A DNA stretch of 64,000 nucleotides from positions 124,001-188,000 of the forward strand of contig LJIA01000001.1 of assembly GCA_001295775.1 (NCBI GenBank), read 5' to 3'. A program made the translations under genes and the position numbers. Positions 18,140-26,080 of this stretch are shown in pieces. How positions within the stretch are numbered: the stretch's first letter is position 1; every line of letters starts with the position of its first letter. This DNA is from a beta proteobacterium AAP99. Its GTDB lineage: Bacteria; Pseudomonadota; Gammaproteobacteria; Burkholderiales; Burkholderiaceae_C. Below the pieces are notes generated by a model. That model did not search any database and was not told the origin of the DNA. It saw only the letters and a program-made list of their open reading frames with translations.

Positions 18140-18772
18140 ATGCCGCTCTCCCTCCAAGACCATGCCGATGGCCGCCGCCGCTGCTCCTGGTGTGGCGAAC
18201 TGCCCGACTACATGCAATACCACGACACCGAGTGGGGCTGGCCCGTGGCCGATGACCGCCGCCTGTTCGAGAAGATGGTGCTCGAGGGTTTCCAGTCCGG
18301 CTTGTCCTGGCTCACCATCCTGCGCAAGCGCGAGGCCTTTCGCGAGGTGTTTGCCGGCTTTGACGTCGCGAAGGTCGCGCGGTTCGGCGAGAAGGACGTC
18401 GAGCGTCTGCTGGGCGATGCGCGCATCGTCCGCCACCGCGGCAAGATCGAATCCGCCATCAACAACGCGCGGCAAGTCTGCACGCTGCTCGACAGCGCGG
18501 ACAGTCTGGCAGCCTATGTCTGGCAGTTCGAGGCGCCAAAGGCGAGCCGCCCCACACGGATCACGCCTGAAGTGGCGATGACTCTGACCGAGAGCGCCGA
18601 GTCCCGCGCCCTGTCCAAGGACCTCAAGAAGCGTGGCTTCTCCTTCGTCGGCCCCACCACCATGTACGCCTTCATGCAGTCCATGGGCATGGTGAACGAC
18701 CACCTGCACGGCTGCCACGTGCGAGAGGCGGTCGAGCTGGCGCGCGAGGCGTTTGTTCGGCCGGGGCGTTGA
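18140..18772 (+). CDS. tag: DNA-3-methyladenine glycosylase I
   Basis: Base-excision repair enzyme removing 3-methyladenine from alkylated DNA. The 210-residue sequence starts with RRCSWCGELPDYMQYHDTEWG (quoted to 21 residues is avoided; key parts are CSWCG and YHDTEWG), followed by the LFEKMVLEGFQSGLSWLTIL helix, and ends with FVGPTTMYAFMQS and HLHGCHVR. The Cys/His residues at both ends form the structural zinc site of Tag. The ATG at 18140 gives the normal length; the frame extends upstream into repeat copy B. It is the last host gene before the island, and originally lay next to the tRNA-Ser gene. Confidence 0.95.
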   Translation: MPLSLQDHADGRRRCSWCGELPDYMQYHDTEWGWPVADDRRLFEKMVLEGFQSGLSWLTILRKREAFREVFAGFDVAKVARFGEKDVERLLGDARIVRHRGKIESAINNARQVCTLLDSADSLAAYVWQFEAPKASRPTRITPEVAMTLTESAESRALSKDLKKRGFSFVGPTTMYAFMQSMGMVNDHLHGCHVREAVELAREAFVRPGR

Positions 18773-18878
18773 GGCGGAAGTCTCGGAAGCGTGGCGCAGC
18801 CGGATTCGCGCGAGATCGATCAGCTTCCTGGAGCGTGAACGCAAGCGAATGCCCCGCACCCGCGGTACCGCCAGAAAC

Positions 18879-18902
18879 GAAAAAACCGCCCATCGGCGGT
18901 TG
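18879..18902 (-). terminator. Original tRNA-Ser terminator, now separated from its tRNA
   Basis: On the minus strand ACCGCC / GGCGGT pair across a GATG loop and are followed by six T residues (18879-18885 are A on the plus strand). It lies 10 bases outside the left island boundary, with no minus-strand gene upstream of it now. Joining it to the tRNA-Ser 3' end at 43562 recreates a normal tRNA-terminator layout. Confidence 0.75.
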
Positions 18903-18911
18903 TTTCATTTC

Positions 18912-18925
18912 TGGCGGAGAGGGAG
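18912..18925. repeat. attL core (left end of island)
   Basis: TGGCGGAGAGGGAG, identical to 43562-43575. It corresponds to the last 14 bases of tRNA-Ser including CCA, read on the plus strand. Flanking bases differ on both sides. Confidence 0.8.
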
Positions 18926-18972
18926 TCTGTCTGAGCCGGACGCACATAACGCTACAAATCGCTGCACGAAAA

Positions 18973-18984
18973 GTAGGCGCCTAC
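18973..18984. promoter_or_regulatory. GTAGGCGCCTAC palindrome upstream of integrase
   Basis: Perfect 12-bp palindrome about 48 bp inside attL. The same palindrome occurs once more, at 29061-29072, at the head of the leftward operon. Likely bound by an island regulator, excisionase or the integrase (inference). Confidence 0.55.
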
Positions 18985-19070
18985 GGAAGAGCCGCTTCCA
19001 GAGCCAATCTCCAAGGGGTGTTGATGCGACATGACGTTGACTGACGTTGCATAAGAGCACAAACTTCGGG

Positions 19071-19088
19071 GTAGGTACACGCGTAGGT
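19071..19088 (+). promoter_or_regulatory. Candidate integrase arm-type site, left
   Basis: GTAGGTACACGCGTAGGT, a direct repeat of GTAGGT with 12-bp period. Sixteen of 18 bases match GTAGGTTCAGGCGTAGGT at 43501-43518 near the right end, in the same orientation. In the excised circle the two would flank attP, as arm-type sites do. Confidence 0.5.
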
Positions 19089-19124
19089 TGACGGAATTCT
19101 CCGTCTGACGCGGCGGAGAGTGCA

Positions 19125-20426
19125 ATGCCCCAAGGCTTGTTTCGACTGACAGCCCTCGAAGTTCAGAGAGCAAAGACGCCCGGCTACGTCGCGGACGGCG
19201 GCAACTTGTGGCTCCAGATCAAGGCGCGTGCGGGCTTCGACGGCAAGGGTTCACCTGTCTCGAAAAGCTGGCTGTTCCGCTACAAGAAGGAGGGCAAGGA
19301 CCGTTGGTTGGGCCTCGGTCCATACCCGGATATCGACCTTGCCATGGCGCGCGAGAAGGCGCAGGCCATGCGCCGGCTGCTGATCGAGGGCATCGATCCG
19401 GGGGCTGAGCGCGAGCAGAAGAAGGCACAGGCCAGCGCACAGCGCGACGCGCAGGCGGCGCTTCAGAAGACGTTCGACGAGGCGACAACCGAGTTCATTC
19501 GGCTACACCAGCCGAGCTGGCGCAATGCCAAGCACGCTGCGCAGTGGGCGAACACCTTGCGGGACTACGCCTCCCCGCACTTCGGAAAGAAAGCGGTCGG
19601 CGAGGTCGATACGGCCGACGTGGTGCGGGCGCTGTCGCCGATCTGGACCACAAAGACCGAAACAGCCTCGCGTGTCCGTCAGCGCGTATTCGCTGTGCTC
19701 GACTGGGCGCATGGCGTGGGCCTGCGGCCTCGGCACGAGCCCGGCGCGATGCGCGCGGCCATCGAGCGCACGCTACCCAAGGCCGGCAAGCTGATCGCGG
19801 CCAAGAAGCAGCACTTCAAGGCGGTGCCCTACCGTGAGGTTCACGACGTACTCGAGGCGATCAAGGAAAGCGACGCCTTCCCATTGGGCAAGCTGGGTCT
19901 TGAGTTTCTGGTGTTGCAGGCTGCACGTACTGGCGAAGTGCTCGACGCCCGCTGGGGCGAGTTCGATCTAGATGCAGGGCTCTGGACGATTCCGGGGTAC
20001 AGGTACAAGACCGGCCGTGAGTTCACGGCGCCCCTATCGAAGCGATCGATCGAGATTCTCCGCGAGGCAGCCGCGATGCGTGTGAAGGGCTCAGAGCTGG
20101 TTTTCCACGTGGGTCCGAAGGGCGAGGGCTTCAGCAACATGGTCTGGCTTGAGGGATTGCGCCGGCTCAAACGCACGGAGACCGTTCACGGGTTCCGCAG
20201 CTCGTTCAAGGACTGGGCCATGGAGGCGACGAACTTCGCCAACGAGGTGAGCGAGCGTGCGCTGGGCCATGTGATCGAGAACAAGGCGGAAGCCGCCTAC
20301 AGCCGCACCGAGATGCTCGAAAAGCGCCGCGCGCTGATGGAGCAGTGGGCTGCCTTCCTGAGCAAGCCCGCCCCGAAGCCCGCCACGGTCACCGATCTGG
20401 CCGCTGCACGCGCCGCCAAGGCATGA
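19125..20426 (+). CDS. P4-type tyrosine integrase
   Basis: Site-specific recombinase responsible for integration and excision at the tRNA-Ser 3' end. The 433-residue protein has the N-terminal DUF4102-type arm-binding domain (YVADGGNLWLQI, SWLFRYKKEGKDRWLGLG, YPDIDLAMAREKA), a core-binding middle (residues about 110-210), and a catalytic domain with Arg268 (AARTGE), His355 and Arg358 (HGFRSSF), His382 (ALGH) and nucleophile Tyr392 (AEAAYSR). All catalytic residues are intact, so it is probably functional. Transcribed inward from attL. The small gene at 20471 follows at once. Other tRNA-targeting islands and P4-like satellites use the same family. Confidence 0.95.
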   Translation: MPQGLFRLTALEVQRAKTPGYVADGGNLWLQIKARAGFDGKGSPVSKSWLFRYKKEGKDRWLGLGPYPDIDLAMAREKAQAMRRLLIEGIDPGAEREQKKAQASAQRDAQAALQKTFDEATTEFIRLHQPSWRNAKHAAQWANTLRDYASPHFGKKAVGEVDTADVVRALSPIWTTKTETASRVRQRVFAVLDWAHGVGLRPRHEPGAMRAAIERTLPKAGKLIAAKKQHFKAVPYREVHDVLEAIKESDAFPLGKLGLEFLVLQAARTGEVLDARWGEFDLDAGLWTIPGYRYKTGREFTAPLSKRSIEILREAAAMRVKGSELVFHVGPKGEGFSNMVWLEGLRRLKRTETVHGFRSSFKDWAMEATNFANEVSERALGHVIENKAEAAYSRTEMLEKRRALMEQWAAFLSKPAPKPATVTDLAAARAAKA

Positions 20427-20470
20427 ACACCCGCGCCGGGCGGTTCCCGGACACTCAACGGAGATTCACC

Positions 20471-20653
20471 ATGACCCTCGAACAGATCATGACCCAGCAG
20501 ACCGCGACCTTCGCCCGGATCGCGCGCCAGCGCAGTGCGCAGGAACTGGCGCAGACCGCCTTGCAGATGGCCCGTGAGCGTGGCGACGAAGAGATGGTCG
20601 CGATTCTCACGGAGCTGCGCTTCGCGGTGCAGGATGCCGGCCGGGCGCACTGA
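20471..20653 (+). CDS. Small hypothetical protein
   Basis: 60 residues, mainly helical, charged (MTLEQIMTQQTATFARIARQ, then AQELAQTALQMARERGDEE). A GGAG lies 9 bases before the ATG. Begins 44 bp after the integrase stop and may be co-transcribed with it, facing the leftward operon. No family recognised. Confidence 0.55.
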   Translation: MTLEQIMTQQTATFARIARQRSAQELAQTALQMARERGDEEMVAILTELRFAVQDAGRAH

Positions 20654-20672
20654 GCACGGCCAGCGCCCTCGA

Positions 20673-21527
20673 TCACTGCAAGCCGGCAGCCTTTGCCACC
20701 CTGAGCGAGCGCATCCGGCGGGCGCGTGCCGTCGCGCTGTGAGCTTTCAGGCGCGCCTTGCGGATTGCCACGCGCTGCGCTGGCGTGAGCCGCACGACGC
20801 CCGCGACGCGCTCGCGCACGATGGTCTTGCGGCCCTCCCGGATTGCCACTTTCCGGCGGCGCACGACCGCATCGAGCATCGCGCTTTCCTGTGCTGCGGT
20901 CGCAAGGCGTTCACGATCACCCGGCAAAGCGCGCTGGATCTGGCGCTGAACGAAGGCGCCCACCAGAGCGACAGGCGTGTGCACCGGGCGGTAGACGCTG
21001 TCCAATACCAGCTCGGCACCAGACTGCGCCCAAGCGGTCGCAAACCGGTCGATCAGCTCGCTGAACTCGTCGCTGCCCGGCTCCGGGAGCCGTTCGGCCA
21101 GCAGATCGAACAGTCGCTCGGCTGCGGCCTCTGCGGCGGCGTCATCGGCCCCGAAGACGGCGGCGAAAGTCTCGGGCTCGGCTCCTGCATCGACGGCGAA
21201 CGCTGAGCCCGCCTCGATCAGCGCGTCGACCAGCTCAAGCTCTTCCGCGCTCAAACCGTCATCGTCCAGCCCAAGGGCCTCGTTCGCCCCGCCCGCGAAG
21301 AGCGCGACAAGCCGGATTGCCGGGGTCTCTGAGCCCTCCAAATCGCCGGCCTGCGTGCCAAGCCACTCTTCGATCAGGCTCGCAGCTTGCACGGCGCCGT
21401 TGAACCGCTCGACCACATCGGCTGGCGGCGTGCGCAGGCGCTTGGGCGCTGGCGCAGGGGCCGCGCTGTCGAGGATGGGGCGGTTCAGCGCGCCAGAGGC
21501 GAGCAGGGCATGGAGGGCGGGGTTCAT
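20673..21527 (-). CDS. Hypothetical island protein, last gene of the leftward operon
   Basis: 284 residues, no family recognised. The first two thirds are acidic and alanine-rich (SAEELELVDALIEAGSAFAV, DDAAAEAAAERLFDLL), while the last 70 residues are strongly basic (RRRKVAIREGRKTIVRERV, RKARLKAHSATARARRMR). The bipolar charge suggests a scaffold or nucleic-acid-associated packaging protein, which is inference. Tail-to-tail with the small gene after the integrase. Separated by 93 bp from the preceding gene of the operon. Confidence 0.65.
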   Translation of the reverse strand: MNPALHALLASGALNRPILDSAAPAPAPKRLRTPPADVVERFNGAVQAASLIEEWLGTQAGDLEGSETPAIRLVALFAGGANEALGLDDDGLSAEELELVDALIEAGSAFAVDAGAEPETFAAVFGADDAAAEAAAERLFDLLAERLPEPGSDEFSELIDRFATAWAQSGAELVLDSVYRPVHTPVALVGAFVQRQIQRALPGDRERLATAAQESAMLDAVVRRRKVAIREGRKTIVRERVAGVVRLTPAQRVAIRKARLKAHSATARARRMRSLRVAKAAGLQ

Positions 21528-21620
21528 GGCTTGGTCCTTTCGTGTGGGCTGTCAAACATCATCGTCATCTGAGCATCGGGCTCGCGTCAGTTCTTCCAGT
21601 TGCTCAGGCAATCGCATCGG

Positions 21621-22433
21621 TCAATCCTCATACCGCCAGTAGTCGAACACCTGCACGCTGGTCGCCCCGAACGTCTGGGACTGCACCCCGACAAAGTTCC
21701 CGCCGAAGGCATCGTTGCCGGGGAATGCACGTGGGTTGCGGCTGAGAGCGCCGGCCGCGCTGAGCGTCCAGCCGCCGACCGTGGAGATTTGATAAGGCAT
21801 GTTGCCGCCGGGGTTGAAGGGCGGGTCTGGCTCTTGGTAGTAAGTCCAGTCCTCAATCGCACGGCAGTTGGCCGGGCCGATGACGGCAGGCTTTGCCATT
21901 CCGGCGGGAATCTGCACGCTGCCTGCTGCGCCCGCTGGGAGCTGTTGGCGCAGCTTCACGGACAGGGGCATGGCTCGGCTGTCGAATGCCGTCAGCCCCG
22001 GTGCCGGACCATAGGCCACGCGCAGGCCGGCGCCCGGCCCGGTGAGCGGGTTGCGGCGGTGCACAGTCCAGACCTCGGGGCGCTGATTCACCCACAAGCC
22101 GGCCGCATTCCGGGCGTAGACGTGGAATCTCAGCTCGCCTACGAAGCCCGATCCCGGCGGCAGGAGCTGAAGCGTCGTCGAGCCGGCGAAGAACACCTCG
22201 ACGGCGCCTCCAACGATCAACGGGACGCTCACCATGACAAAGCCGCCGTCGGCCGGGTCGATGAAGTCGCGGAACGCCCAGCGCGCGCCGTAGGGGTGGT
22301 TAATGACCTGGCCCTCGTCGATCAACGCACCCAGATAGTTCAGGCTGTCCGGCTGCCGGCGGTGCATGCACAGCGCCTGACTGTCGATCTGGAGCTTCTG
22401 GCCGTTGTTCAGGAAGCGCACGCCGGCTGGCAT
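21621..22433 (-). CDS. Phage tail-like hypothetical protein (MPAG-type N-terminus)
   Basis: 270 residues, rich in beta-strand-forming and glycine/proline residues, no signal peptide. The N-terminus MPAGVRFLNNGQKLQIDS resembles the short N-terminal motif of tail-tip or virion decoration proteins of the DUF6453 kind, and is similar to the start of the next gene upstream (MPAGIEIRRPDGRMLFDT), so the two may be paralogues. The C-terminal part has SFxGVQSQTFGATSVQVFDYWRYED-like aromatic sequence. Its start lies 3 bp after the stop of the upstream gene. Structural role inferred from composition and context only. Confidence 0.6.
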   Translation of the reverse strand: MPAGVRFLNNGQKLQIDSQALCMHRRQPDSLNYLGALIDEGQVINHPYGARWAFRDFIDPADGGFVMVSVPLIVGGAVEVFFAGSTTLQLLPPGSGFVGELRFHVYARNAAGLWVNQRPEVWTVHRRNPLTGPGAGLRVAYGPAPGLTAFDSRAMPLSVKLRQQLPAGAAGSVQIPAGMAKPAVIGPANCRAIEDWTYYQEPDPPFNPGGNMPYQISTVGGWTLSAAGALSRNPRAFPGNDAFGGNFVGVQSQTFGATSVQVFDYWRYED

Positions 22434-22436
22434 GGA

Positions 22437-22712
22437 TCACTCCGGCTGGACGTAGACGAAGCGCTGCTGCCCAGCGATCTGCGGCACGCTGACCACGGGG
22501 ACGCCGCCGGGGTAGCTGATCGCCACCCCTGCCGTGCTTGCAGCATCGGCGCTCGTTGGCACAACATTGCGCCCGGTGAACTGGCCCAAGGTCGCGGTCG
22601 TTGTCCCTGACCCAGCCGGTGCCACGACAAGGGCAGCCACCAGCCCGCCAATGTCTGAGGTGTCGAACAACATGCGGCCGTCTGGCCGGCGGATTTCGAT
22701 TCCTGCGGGCAT
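22437..22712 (-). CDS. Small phage tail-like protein, paralogue of the next gene
   Basis: 91 residues from the ATG at 22712, one base after the stop of the gene before it. N-terminus MPAGIEIRRPDGRMLFDTSD, then a hydrophobic LVAALVVAPAGSG and a Gly/Val/Ser-rich segment ending QQRFVYVQPE. Shares the MPAG-x-x-h-x(4)-G-x(4)-D pattern with its downstream neighbour. Probably a minor virion or tail-tip protein; no enzymatic motif. Confidence 0.6.
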   Translation of the reverse strand: MPAGIEIRRPDGRMLFDTSDIGGLVAALVVAPAGSGTTTATLGQFTGRNVVPTSADAASTAGVAISYPGGVPVVSVPQIAGQQRFVYVQPE

Positions 22713-22713
22713 C

Positions 22714-23493
22714 TCAGTGCAGTGCCCCGGTCGAGCCAGCCGCGACCATGGCAGAGATGGCGCGCATGCGCTCAGCCATCTCTTCGGCCTGCTTCTGAGC
22801 ACCATCGATCGCCTCGACATACAGGGCATCGAGCTTGGCGCGATCCTCGTCGGTGAACTGTGAGTCACCGTCGGCGGCCTCGTCGAGGCCCCATGCCCGG
22901 CGCTCGCCTGTCTGCACGACCTGAAGTGCCCCAGCGGCTTGCATCAGGCTTTCCAGTTTGGTTTTCGCCAGAACGAGAACCGTCCGCAGGATCGCCAGCT
23001 CGTCACGAATGCCTAAGTCCTTGCGCTTGGATACCGGCTTGACCGCCTGAGCGTCGCGCTCGCGCTGGATCAGCTCCGCCGCGCGTTGAGGCGCCGACTC
23101 AAGGTCAGCGACGGCCTGCTGAATCGACGCTCTGATGGCCGGCCAGTCGGCGCGATGCTCAAGCAACTTCGCTGCGCGCTCTTCGACAGAATCTATCGAC
23201 GGGTTATCTTCACCCCCAGATTTGCTATGAGCCAATCGGTGTGCAGCAGCGTTGAGTTGGCGCAACGTCGCCTTGCGAACCCAGCCCTCTCGGTCCGCGC
23301 GAAGCTTGATCGTGGATGCAGCGGGCAAGTTGTGCTGTAGCTTGACTTCGGCCGCAGCCATGCGCGCAGCATCCCGGTAGGTTGCGCGAGGATTGTTCTC
23401 CCACGCTGCACGGCAGGCCTTCCAGAAAGGCTCGGGCAGGCCTTGGCCCTTGGGTGGGCGCCCTGCGCGGCGCGGTTGCGTGGAGGCAGTCAT
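22714..23493 (-). CDS. DNA-binding protein, possible small terminase subunit
   Basis: 259 residues. The N-terminal 70 residues are basic with a helix-turn-helix-like arrangement (RRAGRPPKGQGLPEPF, YRDAARMAAAEVKL, AASTIKLRADREGW), as in small terminase or DUF1804-type proteins that recognise pac/cos DNA. The remainder is coiled-coil-like (ELAILRTVLVLAKTKLESLM, QKQAEEMAERMRAISAM). Overlaps the upstream gene by 4 bases (ATGA). No large terminase is recognisable nearby, so either packaging borrows a helper's large subunit or this is a different DNA-binding protein. Confidence 0.5.
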   Translation of the reverse strand: MTASTQPRRAGRPPKGQGLPEPFWKACRAAWENNPRATYRDAARMAAAEVKLQHNLPAASTIKLRADREGWVRKATLRQLNAAAHRLAHSKSGGEDNPSIDSVEERAAKLLEHRADWPAIRASIQQAVADLESAPQRAAELIQRERDAQAVKPVSKRKDLGIRDELAILRTVLVLAKTKLESLMQAAGALQVVQTGERRAWGLDEAADGDSQFTDEDRAKLDALYVEAIDGAQKQAEEMAERMRAISAMVAAGSTGALH

Positions 23494-24080
23494 GAAGGAA
23501 TCTTCTTGGCCTGCGTGCGGGCCACGCCAAGGCGGTAGGTGGCGGTCGTGAAGTGCTGCTCGCGCGCCGTCGGACCGAGAACGGCGATGTGCTCGCGCAG
23601 GAATCGGACGCTGTGTTCGGTCTCAGCCAGCCCCTCGATCACTTTCGCGTACTTCTGGTCCGCGACCTGAAGCCGAGGTAGGTCACTGAAGATCGGCCGG
23701 CAGGCAGGGTCGAGCGCGGCCACAAGCGCTTCTCCAACTGCACGCAGGCGACGCGCTTCGCTCAACGCCGCGTCGTGCGAACCTTCGGCAAGCAGCGTCT
23801 TGAGCCACGCCAGAGCGCCGCGCGCACTCTCCGAGAGTTCGGCGAAGCTCTGGCCGACCGGATCCGGGGCCGTCGCCCAAATGCCGTCTGCCACCGCCGC
23901 ACGCAGCAGCGCGTCTCGCGCAGCGTGAATCGTGATTCCGACCTCAGAACGCGCCACTCTCGCACTCGCGTCATCGTGCATGTTCTGCTCAGCGCGTGCG
24001 ATGGCGGCCTTCAAGTTGTCGAAGGTGATCGCGATACGCTCGTGGTCCGTGGTCGCGGCTACGGGAGTGGCGCCGCTCAC
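23490..24080 (-). CDS. Hypothetical helical protein
   Basis: 196 residues, almost entirely alpha-helical by composition (ERIAITFDNLKAAIARAEQN, GALAWLKTLLAEGSHDAALS, VRFLREHIAVLGPTAREQHF). No membrane segment or signal peptide; no family recognised. Overlaps both neighbours by 4 bases, so it is translationally coupled in the leftward operon and very likely real. Confidence 0.65.
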   Translation of the reverse strand: MSGATPVAATTDHERIAITFDNLKAAIARAEQNMHDDASARVARSEVGITIHAARDALLRAAVADGIWATAPDPVGQSFAELSESARGALAWLKTLLAEGSHDAALSEARRLRAVGEALVAALDPACRPIFSDLPRLQVADQKYAKVIEGLAETEHSVRFLREHIAVLGPTAREQHFTTATYRLGVARTQAKKIPS

Positions 24081-24262
24081 AGCATGCTCCCGTCAGCACG
24101 GTCAACAGGCACGCGCGGCTCGTTCGAGGTGGGCTGGCTTGGGCTCACGAACGGATTGATGGCTGGCGCGTCCGGGCTGCGATGCGGCAGGCGGCTCTCT
24201 TCGGCGATTCGGTTGGTGCGGCGCGGATCGCCGAGGCCGGTTGTGGGTTTTTGATCAGGCAT
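24077..24262 (-). CDS. Small hypothetical protein
   Basis: 61 residues, proline/arginine-rich and probably disordered (MPDQKPTTGLGDPRRTNRIA, INPFVSPSQPTSNEP). Overlaps the next gene by 4 bases and the previous one by 8. Supported by gene packing only. Confidence 0.5.
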   Translation of the reverse strand: MPDQKPTTGLGDPRRTNRIAEESRLPHRSPDAPAINPFVSPSQPTSNEPRVPVDRADGSML

Positions 24263-24593
24263 GTGGTCGGTCTCCGGTTGAAGTCGCGAGGTTCAAGATC
24301 CGCAGCCAGAGCGGCTTGCGGACTGATTCGAGGGTTGATGGACTGGCCGCGCCGAACCCTTCGCCGAGCGTCCCTAGCGCGGCCGGGCTTGGTACGAACT
24401 CAGCGCAACTGCCATGCGCGCTGACGAGCGGCCACTGATCGACGCCGCTCGGGCGGAGGGGCGGGAATCGCCGGCACTGGCCGGGCGAGATGTTTTCGCG
24501 CCGCGTGATCGCTTCGATGTGGTTCTGGGGCGCAGGCCGCCAGAGAAAAGCGCACTCGTGGCACCGAACGGCGTTGAGGTCTGGGGTGATCAC
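24255..24593 (-). CDS. Small four-cysteine protein (zinc-ribbon-like)
   Basis: 112 residues with the arrangement C-H-E-C (residues 11-14), then GQCRRFPP, then HGSCAEF. Small C-x2-C...CRR-PP...C-EF proteins are frequent in tailed phages and prophages and are thought to bind zinc. The C-terminal half is unrelated and low complexity. Overlaps the gene before it by 4 bases. A second four-cysteine protein lies two genes upstream. Confidence 0.6.
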   Translation of the reverse strand: MITPDLNAVRCHECAFLWRPAPQNHIEAITRRENISPGQCRRFPPLRPSGVDQWPLVSAHGSCAEFVPSPAALGTLGEGFGAASPSTLESVRKPLWLRILNLATSTGDRPHA

Positions 24594-24799
24594 TTGCCCG
24601 CCTCCGCTTGCGCCGCAGCCCGGCGGATAGTCAGGCTCGCCTCAGACCAGCGCAGCCCGCGACCATCGCGACCGATCGGCGCGGCGATCTCGCCACGATC
24701 TGCCATTGCGACGATGGTCTTGGGATCACAGCCGAAGGCGCGTGCAACGGCCGGGGTCGTGAGGCCCGACCGGGTGAGGGGCAAAGACTTGGTGTCCAT
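24590..24799 (-). CDS. Small HTH protein (excisionase/MerR-like)
   Basis: 69 residues with a single winged-helix-like DNA-binding unit: LTTPAVARAFGCDPKTIVAMADRGEIAAP (quoted in pieces: TTPAVARAFG, PKTIVAMADRGE), then GLRWSEASLTIRR. The pattern fits MerR/excisionase-type helix-turn-helix proteins, making this the best candidate for the island's excisionase. The ATG at 24799 was chosen because residues before it in the open frame look unrelated. A 73-bp gap separates it from the XRE gene. Confidence 0.6.
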   Translation of the reverse strand: MDTKSLPLTRSGLTTPAVARAFGCDPKTIVAMADRGEIAAPIGRDGRGLRWSEASLTIRRAAAQAEAGK

Positions 24800-24872
24800 G
24801 CCCCCATGGTGCGGCGTGATTTCGCCCCCGGTTCCCGTATTTCCCGGTTTGGCGCGCGCTCGGTTCCGGTGA

Positions 24873-25763
24873 CTACGCCGCCAGCTTGCCCCGTGAAGCG
24901 AAGGGGCTCGGCAGGCGTTCAAGCCGATCGGCTACTTGCTGGCCGCCGGGGGCCGACCGCGCCGCTGCCGCAGCGTCACCACACGTGAGGTTCGCGCTGT
25001 TGACGCGCCGCCTTGTTTCGACAACGAGGGCGCTCACGTCGGCCAGAAGCTGAGTCAACGCGGCCTCGAAACCGGCGCCGCCGCGAAGGTCAGGCCACTC
25101 CGGGTTCTCGCGCACGACCTCGGCCCGCGCCTTCAAGTTGCGAGCTGCGAATTCGATCCGCTCGGAGAATGGCACCAACGGTGCCAAGCTCTGCACATAG
25201 GCCATGCTGACTGCCACGGTTGAATCACGAACCGCCTCAAGCTGCGCACTGACTGCATTCGAGATGTGGCGTGCAAGGCGGCCGGCGGGGTCTCGTTCGC
25301 ACTCGTCGGTCAGTCCGCACAGCCAGTCAAGTGAGACCGAGTAGACCTCGGAGGCACGGACCAGCAACCAGAGTGGCGCAATGCGATGGCCCAGCTCAAT
25401 CAGGCTCAATTGCGTGCTTTTTAGATATCCAACCAACGGCGCGGCTTCGAGCTGGGTGAGCCCGCAGAGCTCACGCGCTTCCCGCATCCTGCGCGCCACA
25501 GTCGGCCCTACGCCGGAACGGATTTCCTTGATCGCCGCAGAGGTTCGACGCCGCTGCAACTCCGCGAGCTGGGCGTCGAGACTCGGGAGCGCGACATGCG
25601 GCTCCAGGTTGTCCGGTGCATCGGGTAGCAGATCGGCGCCTGTGTCATCGTCGCCGGCATCGTCGGGTTCTGCGCTGGCGGGTGCGTCCAGCAGTTCGGC
25701 GGGCGGAGCATCGGGCGGGAACTGGGCCGGCTGGGCGGGAACGTGGGTGCAGATTTGATTCAT
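24873..25763 (-). CDS. XRE-family helix-turn-helix regulator
   Basis: 296 residues. An acidic proline-rich N-terminus (residues 1-60) precedes an HTH_XRE domain at about 88-155: VARRMREARELCGLTQLEAA, then YLKSTQLSLIELG, then VYSVSLDWLCG. The C-terminal 130 residues are helical and may carry dimerisation. Overlaps the upstream gene by 4 bases. It is unusual for a lysogeny-type repressor to lie deep in the early operon, so it may instead be a middle or late regulator. Candidate binding sites are the TTACC/GGTAA repeats at 29083-29126 (inference). Confidence 0.8.
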   Translation of the reverse strand: MNQICTHVPAQPAQFPPDAPPAELLDAPASAEPDDAGDDDTGADLLPDAPDNLEPHVALPSLDAQLAELQRRRTSAAIKEIRSGVGPTVARRMREARELCGLTQLEAAPLVGYLKSTQLSLIELGHRIAPLWLLVRASEVYSVSLDWLCGLTDECERDPAGRLARHISNAVSAQLEAVRDSTVAVSMAYVQSLAPLVPFSERIEFAARNLKARAEVVRENPEWPDLRGGAGFEAALTQLLADVSALVVETRRRVNSANLTCGDAAAAARSAPGGQQVADRLERLPSPFASRGKLAA

Positions 25764-26080
25764 GCGGCCTTCCTTCGGGCTACGGTCATGCCGAGGGCAT
25801 CAACAAACGGGGCGCAGCGATGGAGCACGGTCTGATCCGGCTCGCTGCCCCGTGCAGCATGCGGCCTGCGCGGGGGGCCGGCGACCGAACACACCGCACC
25901 GCGTAAATGCCAACACTCGCCGCAGTACGCGCGTGTGTCGCCCTCGCGGTCACGCTGCACCAGTCGATCGGCGCGCTGCTCCGCGAGGTCCGGGTCTGCG
26001 CCACGCTGGCGGAACAGTTGGATCCGGCGCTCGCGGAGGGCGTTTTCGGCGGGGGTGAGGTCGCACTGCGTCATCGTCAA
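25760..26080 (-). CDS. Small four-cysteine protein
   Basis: 106 residues. Helical N-terminus (ENALRERRIQLFRQRGADPD), then YCGECWHLRG, VCS and HRCAPF: a C-x2-C...C...C layout similar to the gene at 24255. Overlaps the helicase gene and the XRE gene by 4 bases each. Probable zinc-binding accessory protein of the replication module. Confidence 0.6.
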   Translation of the reverse strand: MTMTQCDLTPAENALRERRIQLFRQRGADPDLAEQRADRLVQRDREGDTRAYCGECWHLRGAVCSVAGPPRRPHAARGSEPDQTVLHRCAPFVDALGMTVARRKAA

